From: DAOUKH01 sp965207995
Lineage (GTDB): Bacteria > Chloroflexota > Dehalococcoidia > SHYB01
Length of the DNA: 64,000 nt
Direction: 5' to 3'
NCBI GenBank assembly: GCA_965207995.1
Contig: OZ242299.1
Span: 2,294,001-2,358,000, forward strand
Shown here piece by piece: positions 49,200 to 57,002 of the stretch (within the stretch, counting starts at the first letter, position 1; every line of letters begins with the position of its first letter). The translations under genes and the position numbers were made by a program. The notes below the pieces were generated by a model. That model was not told where the DNA came from. It worked only from the letters and a program-made list of their open reading frames with translations, and ran no database searches.

Positions 49200-51623
49200 C
49201 TAGTCGGCGTCGGGGTCGGCCATGCGCGTCGACGACGTGACCACGCGCGCCTCCGTCAGCTCGCGGATCTTCTCGTCGGAATAGCCGATGCGGCGGAGCA
49301 GCTCGTGAGTGTGCTCGCCGACGTAGATCGTCGGGGCGAGCCGGTTTTCCATGTCCGAGAAGTGGATGTATGGGCCGAAGCGGTCGTAGTCGTCCAGCGA
49401 CGGGTGGTTTGCCTTGACCCACATGCCCGCTTCTTTGAGGACGGGCTGCTCGTTGGCGAACGTCGAGGCGTCGCCGTCGTACACCTCGGCGCAGGCGACG
49501 CCGTGCTCGGCGAGGAGCGACTCCCATGCGTTGGCGGACCGAGAGTCGAAGACTTCGGCCAACTCGGCGGCGAGCTCGTCGTCGTGCTCCAGGCGCGCCT
49601 CCGATGAGGCGAACCGCGGGTCGCGGGCGAGGTCGGCGCGGCCGAGGCCGTCGCACAGGCCCTTCCATTCCCTCTCCGTGACGCAGGCCAGGAAGACCCA
49701 GCCGTCGGCGGCGCGGTAGGAGCGGTAGAGCGCGTGGATCCCATAGAGGTCGCGGTCGGGCAGGCGGCGCTCGGGTTTGCCATCGTATTGGATGAAGTCT
49801 TCGCTCTCCGCGTAGAGACACGAGCCGATCATCGTCGTTTCGAGGTACTGGCCCTTGCCGGTGCGCTCGCGGCTGCGGAGGCCCATGGACAGCGCCGCCG
49901 CGACCGCGAGGGCAGAGGTCACGTCGGGGTTGCCCTCGTTGGCTTGGAAGAGCCTGCTCGACATCTCGCGCAGCTCGGGGTAGCTCATCGGTGTGCCGGG
50001 GTCGGGTGGAACACCGCGACCGGCCTGATGGAGCGCGCCTCCGCAAATCGCACCGGGAATGGGGTGCATCGCCGCGCGATGGGCCATGGGCCCCGACGAG
50101 CCGTAGGATGCGGCGTACAGATAGACGAGTCTTGGGTTCAGCTTTCGGCAGGTCTCGTAGTCGATGCCCAATCGCTCCGGTACGCCCGGACGGAAGTTGT
50201 GCATCAGCAGGTCGGCTTCCTTGATGAACTCGTAGGCGATCTCCCGCCCTTCCGGCTTCTTCAAGTCGACCGCGATTGACTTCTTGCCCTGCATCGCCTT
50301 GGCCGCTCCGGCGGCAAAGCGGCGGAAGGTATCGCCGTCGAGGCTTTCGAACTTGATGACCTCGGCGCCTAGGTCGGCCAGGACCGCCGTGCCGAACGGC
50401 CCCGCGAAGAAGGTGGCGAACTCGACGACCTTGAGGCCCTCAAGGGGGTACCGAGGTGAGGAGGCGCCGTTCGCCGCCGCGTTCGGCCCCGTTCCCGTCG
50501 CGCCGCCCAGGAGCGCCGCGGTGTGCTCGCCGAGGGCCGGCGCGGGGCCTTGGGGCGCCATCGGTGTCTCGGAGCACTTGACCAGCGGTCCGAGTTGCCG
50601 TGCCTTGCCCACCGCGGGGTCGGTCACCTCGATCCAGTTTCCGTTGTGCGTGATCTGCGGATGGTCGAAGGCGTCCTGCGCGGTCATGAACGGCTCGGCG
50701 GCCACGTCGTACTGGTTGATGAAGAGGTCCATCCATTCGTCGGCGGTCTTTGTCTGCATTTGCGCGTGCAGCTTCTCGTAGAGCTCCTCGAGGTCGGGGC
50801 CGGCGGGGATCTGGGGGACGTTGGCGTAGCGCTCCTCGCCCAGTAGGTCGCCTAGGTCGAGGGCCAGGAGGAAGTTGACGAAGAGGTGCGACATCGCGTT
50901 GGCGCACTGGATCCATTTGCCGTCCTTGGTGCGGCCCACGAAGTACTGCGCCGTGGGCGAGCCTCCAGGGGGCCTCGAGAGCTGGTTCGACTTCCGGTCC
51001 ATCTGCCACTGCAGCCACATCCAGTCGTAGGCGAGGATGGCCTGTGCCAGGCTCGTTTCGACCTTCTGCCCGCGGCCGGTGCGGTCGCGGGCGTGCAGGG
51101 CCGCCATGCTGCCGATGATGGCGTACATGGCCGCGCCGTAGCTGGCGGCGGGGAGCGCGGCGAAGGCGGGCCCTTCCTTCGGGGCCTGCTTATCGAAGGT
51201 GCGAGCACGCCCCATCTTGGCGTTTATCACCGCGTCCCAGCCCTTAAGGTGCAACCACCGCCTGATCGGGCCGAAGCCGGTGATGGAGCAATGCACCAGG
51301 CCCGGGTTTACTTTGGACAGCGTTTCGTAGTCGATGCCAAGGCGATCCTCCCCGCCTGTGCTCACCGCGGCGATGAGCAGGTCGGCGGTCGCGGCCAGAT
51401 CGCGCAGACCGGCGCGGCCGTCGGAGGTCTTGAGGTCGAGCACCACGCTCTTCTTGCCGCGGTTCCACATGATCCACGCGGGTTGGGAGCGCGTCCGGTC
51501 GCCGGACGGGGGCTCGATCTTGATCACTTCGGCGCCGGCGTCGGCGAGGACCATCCCGGCGAGTCCCCCCGCCATCCCTTGCGAGACTTCGATGACCCGC
51601 AGCCCGTCGCACATTCCCGGCAT
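49200..51623 (-). CDS. Double-length CaiB/BaiF-like CoA transferase
   Basis: An 807-residue protein made of two family III CoA-transferase halves. Half 1 covers about 1-375 (LRVIEVSQGMAGGLAGMVLADAGAEVIKIE, quoted in part). Half 2 covers about 400-800 (LKVVEFATFFAGPFGTAVLADLGAEVIKFE, quoted in part). A linker rich in Gly/Ala/Pro joins them. By alignment with formyl-CoA transferase the catalytic Asp is present in half 2 (NPDVTSALAVAAAL) but the same position in half 1 reads Ser (PAASYGAAMYAIIG). ATG 51623 follows GGAGGG. It is divergent from the Lrp regulator and 12 bp before an O-methyltransferase. Confidence 0.92.
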   Translation of the reverse strand: MPGMCDGLRVIEVSQGMAGGLAGMVLADAGAEVIKIEPPSGDRTRSQPAWIMWNRGKKSVVLDLKTSDGRAGLRDLAATADLLIAAVSTGGEDRLGIDYETLSKVNPGLVHCSITGFGPIRRWLHLKGWDAVINAKMGRARTFDKQAPKEGPAFAALPAASYGAAMYAIIGSMAALHARDRTGRGQKVETSLAQAILAYDWMWLQWQMDRKSNQLSRPPGGSPTAQYFVGRTKDGKWIQCANAMSHLFVNFLLALDLGDLLGEERYANVPQIPAGPDLEELYEKLHAQMQTKTADEWMDLFINQYDVAAEPFMTAQDAFDHPQITHNGNWIEVTDPAVGKARQLGPLVKCSETPMAPQGPAPALGEHTAALLGGATGTGPNAAANGASSPRYPLEGLKVVEFATFFAGPFGTAVLADLGAEVIKFESLDGDTFRRFAAGAAKAMQGKKSIAVDLKKPEGREIAYEFIKEADLLMHNFRPGVPERLGIDYETCRKLNPRLVYLYAASYGSSGPMAHRAAMHPIPGAICGGALHQAGRGVPPDPGTPMSYPELREMSSRLFQANEGNPDVTSALAVAAALSMGLRSRERTGKGQYLETTMIGSCLYAESEDFIQYDGKPERRLPDRDLYGIHALYRSYRAADGWVFLACVTEREWKGLCDGLGRADLARDPRFASSEARLEHDDELAAELAEVFDSRSANAWESLLAEHGVACAEVYDGDASTFANEQPVLKEAGMWVKANHPSLDDYDRFGPYIHFSDMENRLAPTIYVGEHTHELLRRIGYSDEKIRELTEARVVTSSTRMADPDAD

Positions 51624-51902
51624 GGTTCCCTCCAGCCTCCGGCAAAACCGCACAATTCTTGCATACGGGCCTAGGCGGTTCAAGAAGACCGCTCCGCGCC
51701 TTCTCCGGGAAGCAACTTGAGCCTCTCTTTTTCTGGGAACCCTTGTAACCGACGCTGAGGACTCTGTGAACGTAGGCGCACCCCTCTCCACCCCCCGCCC
51801 TCACCCCAACCCTCTCCCAGCGGGAGAGGGGGAGAACCTTCCCGCTCCGCCTAGCAAAGACCGATAGCGAAACAATGGTGCGGCTAACCGCCGCGACGCT
51901 TA
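51624..51902. other. Intergenic region between CoA transferase and Lrp gene
   Basis: About 280 bp without a supported gene. It holds a GGGAACCCTTGTAACCGACG stretch (51737..51756) resembling one end of the MITE-like repeats, and the palindrome CCTCTCCCAGCGGGAGAGG near 51813..51831, a type of hairpin common in the other repeat regions of this window. Confidence 0.5.
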
Positions 51903-51931
51903 TTGACGTAAAGGGCGGCCAATCGTATTCT
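51903..51931 (+). promoter_or_regulatory. Promoter of the Lrp/AsnC gene
   Basis: TTGACG (51903..51908), exactly 17 nt, then TATTCT (51926..51931). The transcript would start near 51938, about 56 nt before the TTG start of the regulator. Confidence 0.65.
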
Positions 51932-51993
51932 AATCGTCGGCTTTTTTGCCGACGGTTTCGCTTTCCGCCATCCCCTGCTTCAGGAGTCCCTGC

Positions 51994-52440
51994 TTGAGAA
52001 TTGACGATACCGACCGCCGCATAATCGAGCTGCTGCAGGCCGACGCCCGGCAGCCCAACGCCACCATCGCCCGTGTGCTTGGGGTCAGCGAAGCGACGGT
52101 CCGGCGGCGCATCAAGATGATGGTCGATCAAGGCTCGCTCACCATTCGCGCCGTGCCCAACCCCAGCAGCTTCGGCCTCAACACCTCCGCCGTGATCGGC
52201 ATCGACGTGCAGCCCGACGCCCTCGACGGCGTGGCGGCGGGGCTCACCGCCCGCGAAGAGGTCACCTTCGTCGGTGTCTCCACCGGGCGCTACGACCTCG
52301 TCGTCAACGTCCTCGTCGGCACCCTCGACGAGCTTCGCGAGTTTCTCGAGAGCGTCATGACGAAGCTGGTCGGCGTCCGCAAAACGGAAACGCTCGTCTT
52401 GCTGGACGTAAAGAAGCGCACCTTCGGCCGCGTGACCTAG
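51994..52440 (+). CDS. Lrp/AsnC family transcriptional regulator
   Basis: A 148-residue regulator. Residues 1-55 are the winged helix-turn-helix (IDDTDRRIIELLQADARQPN, then VSEATVRRRIKMMVDQG). Residues 65-140 are the RAM effector-binding domain, with the conserved STGRYDLVVNVL. TTG 51994 is chosen because AGGAG lies 7 nt upstream and the family begins at this residue. It is divergent from the CoA-transferase gene and may control it. Confidence 0.92.
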   Translation: MRIDDTDRRIIELLQADARQPNATIARVLGVSEATVRRRIKMMVDQGSLTIRAVPNPSSFGLNTSAVIGIDVQPDALDGVAAGLTAREEVTFVGVSTGRYDLVVNVLVGTLDELREFLESVMTKLVGVRKTETLVLLDVKKRTFGRVT

Positions 52441-52471
52441 CGCTTCAACACGAGCGCTCGGTCCTATACCC

Positions 52472-53371
52472 CTACGATAAGTCGAGGCGGTCGAGCCACC
52501 GCGCCAGCTCGCGTCCGATGCGGTGCGGGTGGTCTTCTTGCAGGAAGTGGACCCCCTCGCCCAGGTGCACTGCCTCGATGTTCGCGATGTTCGACCGCAG
52601 CCATTCGACCATCGGCGCCTGACCCAGGCCGCCGGGCGTCGCGTGGAACAGCAGCACGGGGGTGCGGGTGGAAGCGAGCCAGTCGTTGACAGCGGTCATG
52701 GCGGCGGCGGTGTCGGCGGGTTCGCCCTCGATGGGTATCTCGCGGGGCCATTGCCACAACACCCGGCGCGCGGCCTCGTCGTCATATGGGGCGCTGTAGC
52801 GGCGGAGCTCTTCATCGGTCAGCGTCCGCACCACACCTCCCGGAAGGACCTTCTCGAAGAAGACGTTGCCCTTCACGATGAGGTCCCAGCCGGCGTCGCC
52901 GCGCCACGCCCGCAGGGTCTCGCGGAAGTCGTCGGGGATGTCGTCCCAGGAGGCGATTGGCATGAACATGGAGCCGAGCAGCGCCACGGCCCGAACGTTG
53001 GACTCGTTTTGCCGCGCGTAGTGCAAGCCGACCTTGGAACCCCAGTCGTGCATGACCAGCGTGAGGCCGTGCAGGCCAAGGGAGGCGATGAAGCCTTCGA
53101 CGTAGCGGGCGTGGTCGAAGAAGCGGTACGCGACGCCGGGTTTCTCCGACATCCCCATACCGGCAAGGTCGAGGGCTACGCAGCGGAAGCGTGAGGAGAG
53201 GTGCGGAATGATGTTCCGCCAGATGTAGGACCACGTCGGGCTGCCGTGGAGAAAGAGCACCGGCGGCCCCGCCCCTTCGTCGATATAGTGCAGGCGTACG
53301 CCGTCGACGGACGCGTAGCGGGACTGAAACGGAAAGTCGGCGGAAATCGCCTCGGGCGGGGCGTCGGCCAT
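52472..53371 (-). CDS. Haloalkane dehalogenase-like alpha/beta hydrolase
   Basis: A 299-residue hydrolase most like haloalkane dehalogenases of the LinB/DhaA type. It has LHGSPTWSYIWRNIIPHL, the nucleophile elbow MHDWGSKVG (Asp with the halide-binding Trp), WPREIPIEGEPAD and the base in EGVHFLQEDHP. Two positions important in LinB differ by recalled alignment: the Asn after HG reads Ser (HGSP), and the catalytic Glu after strand 6 reads Gly (LLGSMFMPI). It may therefore dehalogenate poorly or hydrolyse other substrates. It is divergent from the permease gene. Confidence 0.88.
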   Translation of the reverse strand: MADAPPEAISADFPFQSRYASVDGVRLHYIDEGAGPPVLFLHGSPTWSYIWRNIIPHLSSRFRCVALDLAGMGMSEKPGVAYRFFDHARYVEGFIASLGLHGLTLVMHDWGSKVGLHYARQNESNVRAVALLGSMFMPIASWDDIPDDFRETLRAWRGDAGWDLIVKGNVFFEKVLPGGVVRTLTDEELRRYSAPYDDEAARRVLWQWPREIPIEGEPADTAAAMTAVNDWLASTRTPVLLFHATPGGLGQAPMVEWLRSNIANIEAVHLGEGVHFLQEDHPHRIGRELARWLDRLDLS

Positions 53372-53415
53372 GGCGGGGGACAGTATAATCGGCGGGGCAC
53401 CCCGAGGAGGCCTTC

Positions 53416-55185
53416 GTGACCGAGGCCCCGGCTTCCGACAATCCCCGCTACGAGGCGAACGAGAAGGCGCCCTGGCTCCTCTCCCTGGGGCTGGGCCTGC
53501 AGTTCAGCCTCATCGCTTCCGCCACGCTCCTGATCACGCCGGTGATCGTCGCCAACGCATCGGGAGGGGGCGAATCCTACCTGGTGTGGATGGTCTTCGC
53601 CTCGCTGCTCGTGGTCGGTGCGGCGACCTTGGTGCAGGTGCACCGGCTCGGGCCGGTCGGGGCCGGCACCGTCCTTCCGTTCTTCACCGCCGCGTTCTCC
53701 ATCCCGTTCTGCATCACGGCGCTTGTCGACGGCAGCCCGGCGACGTTGACGACCCTGCTCTTGGCCGCGGCAATCGTCCAGCTCATCATTTCCCGGTGGC
53801 TGTTCATCTTGCGCCGAATCGTCACCCCGACCGTGGGCGGCACGGTGATGATGATCCTCTCGATCACCCTGGCCTCCGTCGTCTTCGGTCTCCTAAACGA
53901 GGCCTCGTTGGAAGAGCCGACGGCAGCGCCCTTGACCGCCCTGACGACGCTGGTGATCGTCGGCGCGCTCACCCTTCGCGGCACCGCCGTGTGGCGCCTC
54001 TGGGCCCCGGTGATCGGCATCGCGGCCGGCTGCGGCGTCGCCGCGGCCTTCGGCATCTATGACGCTCAGCGCGTGATCGATGCTCCCTGGATTGGCTTGC
54101 CAAGCGAGTGGCCGGGACTGGACCTCGACTTCGGCACCGCTTTCTGGACGCTGCTCCCAGGGTTCTTTTTCCTCGGCGTGATCAGCGCGATCCAGGCCAA
54201 TGGCGAGGGGATCGCGCTTCAGCGCGTGGCCCACCGTGAGGACCGGGCGGTCGACTTCCGCGAGGTGCAAGGCGCGATCTCGGGGTCCGGCACGGCCAAT
54301 CTCTTTGCCGGCGTCGCGGGCGGAGTCCCGACCGCCATCAATCCGGGTATCGTCTCGTTCATTCAGATCACCGGTGTCGCCTCCCGGCGGGTCGGCTACG
54401 TCATCGGCGTGATCTTCATCGCGCTGGCGTTCTTCCCGAAGTTGACGGGACTGCTCAGCACCATACCCGGCCCGGTCATGACGGGGTACCTCATCCTAGT
54501 GACGGGAACCCTCATGGTGTCGGGAATGCAGACGGTCGTCATGACCGAGCAGAACAAGCAGAAGGTCGTCGCGGCGGGCGTCGCGTTTTGGATCGGCGCG
54601 GCGTTCCAGTTCAAGCTATTTGCTCTGCCGAGCCTTGGACCGGTGTGGCAGGGCCTGCTCCAAAGCGGCATCACCACCGGCGGCATCGCCGTGCTCGCGA
54701 TGATCCTCTTCCTGGAGCTCTCCCACCCCCGCCGCATGCGGTTCGAGTCGGAACTGGACAGCAGCGTCCTGCCGGAGCTCAACGAATTCGTCGAGAAGTT
54801 TGCCCGCAGCCGGGGCTGGGACTCCACGATGAAGGACCGGCTGAGCGCCGTCGCGGAAGAGACGCTCCTGACACTCGCGCCGCTGGACCTGACTCTCGAC
54901 CTGGATGCGGAGGAGGACGAGACGGATGAGGAGGGGGGACGGCGGTTAGTCGTGCTGGCGGCGAGCGAGGGCCCGGTGGCGGAGATGGAGTTCATCGGCG
55001 GCGACAGCGGAGAGGGCAACCTGGAAGACCGCATCCGTCAGCTCCAGCAGCATGACGAAGAGACGCCGATGGAGCAGGAAGTCTCGCTCAAACTGCTGCG
55101 GCGGTACGCATCGTCGGTGCGGCACCAGCAGTTTGAGGGGACCGACATCATCACGGTGCGCGTCGGCCCGCCGGGGACGCGGTAG
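53416..55185 (+). CDS. NCS2 xanthine/uracil permease fused to a C-terminal HATPase-like domain
   Basis: A 589-residue protein. Residues about 18-435 are a nucleobase-cation symporter with 12-14 helices (VGPVGAGTVLPFFTAAF, GVPTAINPGIVSF). Residues about 450-589 are soluble and resemble a degenerate RsbW-type HATPase: a helix FVEKFARSRGWDSTMKDRLS, then VAEETLLTL in place of the N box, an acidic spacer, a strand RRLVVLAASEG, and SLKLLRRYASSV with DIITVRV at the end. The ATP-lid glycines are mostly lost. GTG 53416 has GAGGAGG upstream and TATAAT at 53384. The domain may sense or regulate. Confidence 0.85.
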   Translation: MTEAPASDNPRYEANEKAPWLLSLGLGLQFSLIASATLLITPVIVANASGGGESYLVWMVFASLLVVGAATLVQVHRLGPVGAGTVLPFFTAAFSIPFCITALVDGSPATLTTLLLAAAIVQLIISRWLFILRRIVTPTVGGTVMMILSITLASVVFGLLNEASLEEPTAAPLTALTTLVIVGALTLRGTAVWRLWAPVIGIAAGCGVAAAFGIYDAQRVIDAPWIGLPSEWPGLDLDFGTAFWTLLPGFFFLGVISAIQANGEGIALQRVAHREDRAVDFREVQGAISGSGTANLFAGVAGGVPTAINPGIVSFIQITGVASRRVGYVIGVIFIALAFFPKLTGLLSTIPGPVMTGYLILVTGTLMVSGMQTVVMTEQNKQKVVAAGVAFWIGAAFQFKLFALPSLGPVWQGLLQSGITTGGIAVLAMILFLELSHPRRMRFESELDSSVLPELNEFVEKFARSRGWDSTMKDRLSAVAEETLLTLAPLDLTLDLDAEEDETDEEGGRRLVVLAASEGPVAEMEFIGGDSGEGNLEDRIRQLQQHDEETPMEQEVSLKLLRRYASSVRHQQFEGTDIITVRVGPPGTR

Positions 55186-55215
55186 GCGGCGCGGGCAAGG
55201 GGACTGAAGCCGACA

Positions 55216-55905
55216 TTGGACGCCACACCGGTCGAAGCGGTGGTCTTCGACCTCGACAACACCCTGCTCGATAGGACGGCCCTCTTCGCCGGCGTGGCCG
55301 GGGCCTTCTACGACGAGTACCTCGCCCGCAGAGATTCCGTGACTCGGAATGCGGCGCTCAATCTGATGGTCCTCTGGGACGAGGACGGCTACGGGGACCG
55401 CCAGGCCATGCGGCGGCGGTGGCTCACCGAGTGGCCCAACACCGGCCTGGACGACGAATCGCTGGCCGCGTGGTACGGCCTTGCGATGGACCGCCTCGCG
55501 AGGCCGGATGCCGAGGTCAACGCGATGCTCGTCGAACTCAACGAGCGTGGGATGCCGTGGGGCATCGTCACCAATGGCGACTCGGACCGGCAGCGCGGCA
55601 AGATCAGAGGAGCTGACCTTGACCGGCTGGCGGGGTTCATCATCGTTTCGGGAGAGATGGGTTACGAAAAGCCCGACCAAAGGATATTCCGGGATGCGCT
55701 CGACGCCGCCGGGCTCGCGGCGCCGGAACGCGTCCTGTTCGTCGGCGACACAGCCGAAACCGACATCGAGGGCGCCAAGCGCTTCGGCATGCAAGCCGCC
55801 TGGGTCAGACGGGGCCGGGACTACCCGGCGGGCCTGCTGCCGCCGGACCACGTCATCGACCGGGTGACGGAAGTGCGGAGCATGCTGGGCTCTAGAATAG
55901 CATGA
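55216..55905 (+). CDS. HAD-superfamily hydrolase (class IA)
   Basis: A 229-residue HAD phosphatase. Motif I is VVFDLDNTLLD, motif II the Thr in GIVTNGDS, motif III the Lys in GYEKPDQRIF and motif IV FVGDTAETDIEGAK. The cap between motifs I and II places it with phosphoglycolate-phosphatase-like and 2-haloacid-dehalogenase-like enzymes; Thr/Asn choices favour a phosphatase. The start TTG 55216 is 30 bp after the permease. Its last codons lie inside the operator of the following toxin-antitoxin pair. Confidence 0.9.
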   Translation: MDATPVEAVVFDLDNTLLDRTALFAGVAGAFYDEYLARRDSVTRNAALNLMVLWDEDGYGDRQAMRRRWLTEWPNTGLDDESLAAWYGLAMDRLARPDAEVNAMLVELNERGMPWGIVTNGDSDRQRGKIRGADLDRLAGFIIVSGEMGYEKPDQRIFRDALDAAGLAAPERVLFVGDTAETDIEGAKRFGMQAAWVRRGRDYPAGLLPPDHVIDRVTEVRSMLGSRIA

Positions 55906-55929
55906 TTCTTTCATGCTAATATCATGCTA
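55898..55929 (+). promoter_or_regulatory. Operator of the FitAB/VapBC pair: three TCATGCTA boxes
   Basis: TAGCATGA (55898..55905) and TCATGCTA (55911..55918) form a perfect inverted repeat with a 5-nt spacer. A third box TCATGCTA (55922..55929) follows in direct orientation and runs into the ATG of the antitoxin. The AT-rich boxes stand out from the GC-rich surroundings and are what a ribbon-helix-helix antitoxin dimer array would bind. Confidence 0.75.
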
Positions 55930-56162
55930 TGGCAAATCTACAGGTAAGGAACATGCCGGACGACCTGCACGAGCGTCTCCGCCGTCATGCGCGGGAGAAC
56001 CATTGCACGATGAGCGCGGCGGTGCTCACGGCGGTGGAGCGGGAACTGGCGAGGTCGGAGTGGCAGAAGCATCTGGCCAAGCGCCCCAAGACCTACCTTG
56101 GCGTTCATGCGGCGACACTGCTTGCGGAGGAGCGCGCGCTCCGCGACGCGGAAGGACCGTGA
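55929..56162 (+). CDS. FitA/VapB-like ribbon-helix-helix antitoxin
   Basis: A 77-residue antitoxin. Residues 1-40 are the RHH DNA-binding part (LQVRNMPDDLHERLRRHARE, then TMSAAVLTAVEREL). The rest is the tail that would block the toxin. It binds its own operator and represses the operon. ATG 55929 has no Shine-Dalgarno site, and a TAATAT only 6 nt upstream suggests a leaderless mRNA. The stop overlaps the toxin start as GTGA. Confidence 0.88.
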   Translation: MANLQVRNMPDDLHERLRRHARENHCTMSAAVLTAVERELARSEWQKHLAKRPKTYLGVHAATLLAEERALRDAEGP

Positions 56163-56560
56163 CCCAGTATGTGGTCGACGCTTCGGTCGCCGTCGAGTAT
56201 CTGCTAAGGACGCCCGTTGGCCTGACGGTGGGTGACATCATCGAGGGCGCCTCGCTGGTCGCACCTGAGTTGATGGATGCGGAAGTGCTCTCAGTTCTGA
56301 GGAGGGCGGTGCTGAACGGGCAGCTTGAAGAGGAGCGGGCGAGGATGGCCGTGGACGATCTCGGCCAGTGGCCCGTGGATCGCATCTCCCATCGGTACCT
56401 GGCGCCGCTGGCATGGCGCTACCACCGCAACGTCAGCGCCTATGACGCCTTCTATGTCGCCGCCGCGAGCGCCCACGGTCTTCCGCTCATGACCGCCGAC
56501 GGACGGTTGTCGCGCGCAGCGGGTCTCGGAATCGCCGTGCAGTACGTTCGCATGGGCTAA
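56159..56560 (+). CDS. PIN-domain ribonuclease toxin (VapC/FitB-like)
   Basis: A 133-residue PIN-domain toxin. The four acidic residues of the nuclease site are in place: Asp in VVDASVAVEYL, Glu in LMDAEVLSVLRR, Asp in SAYDAFYVAAA and Asp in LMTADGRLSRA. It would cleave RNA when free of the antitoxin. GTG 56159 overlaps the antitoxin stop. The frame is open further upstream, through the antitoxin gene, without similarity. Confidence 0.9.
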   Translation: MTQYVVDASVAVEYLLRTPVGLTVGDIIEGASLVAPELMDAEVLSVLRRAVLNGQLEEERARMAVDDLGQWPVDRISHRYLAPLAWRYHRNVSAYDAFYVAAASAHGLPLMTADGRLSRAAGLGIAVQYVRMG

Positions 56561-56656
56561 ACGCTCCGTCGCGGCCTGATGTGCTAGCATGCGCGCGGCT
56601 TGTGCCGACGGGCTTTGCGCGAGACTGTTCCCGGCAGCCGGAGAAGGAGCGTGACC

Positions 56657-56968
56657 ATGGACAACACCGTGACCAAGTACGGCTGGACGATTGGCATGAT
56701 CGCGAGCGGCCTCAACACGATCGGGGGCATCGCGTTGGGCGGTATCAATGCCATCGGCTTCCTCGCCTTGATTGTCTTGAACGCGGTGGGGCTGGTGACG
56801 ATCTCCCCCGTCAATTCGGTGGGCATGAACGCGATTGGCGGGGTCAACGCGGCGGGAGTCGTCGCGATCGGCGGGATCAACGCGATCGGGGTTGTCGCGA
56901 CCGGCGGCCTCAACGCGGATGGCGTGATCGCGGTCGGCGGGCAGCGCGTCAAGAGCCTGGTGTCCTAG
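56657..56968 (+). CDS. Small Gly/Asn-repeat protein (GGxNAxG repeats)
   Basis: A 103-residue protein built almost wholly of degenerate repeats of 10-12 residues with the core GGINAIGVVAIGG: copies start near residues 18, 30, 44, 57, 65, 76 and 86. Residues 36-52 are more hydrophobic (GFLALIVLNAVGLVTI) and could enter the membrane. Regular Gly, Asn and Ile/Val spacing suggests a beta-solenoid or a membrane-embedded repeat; which one cannot be decided. ATG 56657 follows AAGGAG by 9 nt. It stands alone between the toxin gene and a hydrolase. I know no function. Confidence 0.75.
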   Translation: MDNTVTKYGWTIGMIASGLNTIGGIALGGINAIGFLALIVLNAVGLVTISPVNSVGMNAIGGVNAAGVVAIGGINAIGVVATGGLNADGVIAVGGQRVKSLVS

Positions 56969-57002
56969 CGTCCCGAGCGAGGCGGGGTCGAGGAGTACGA
57001 CG

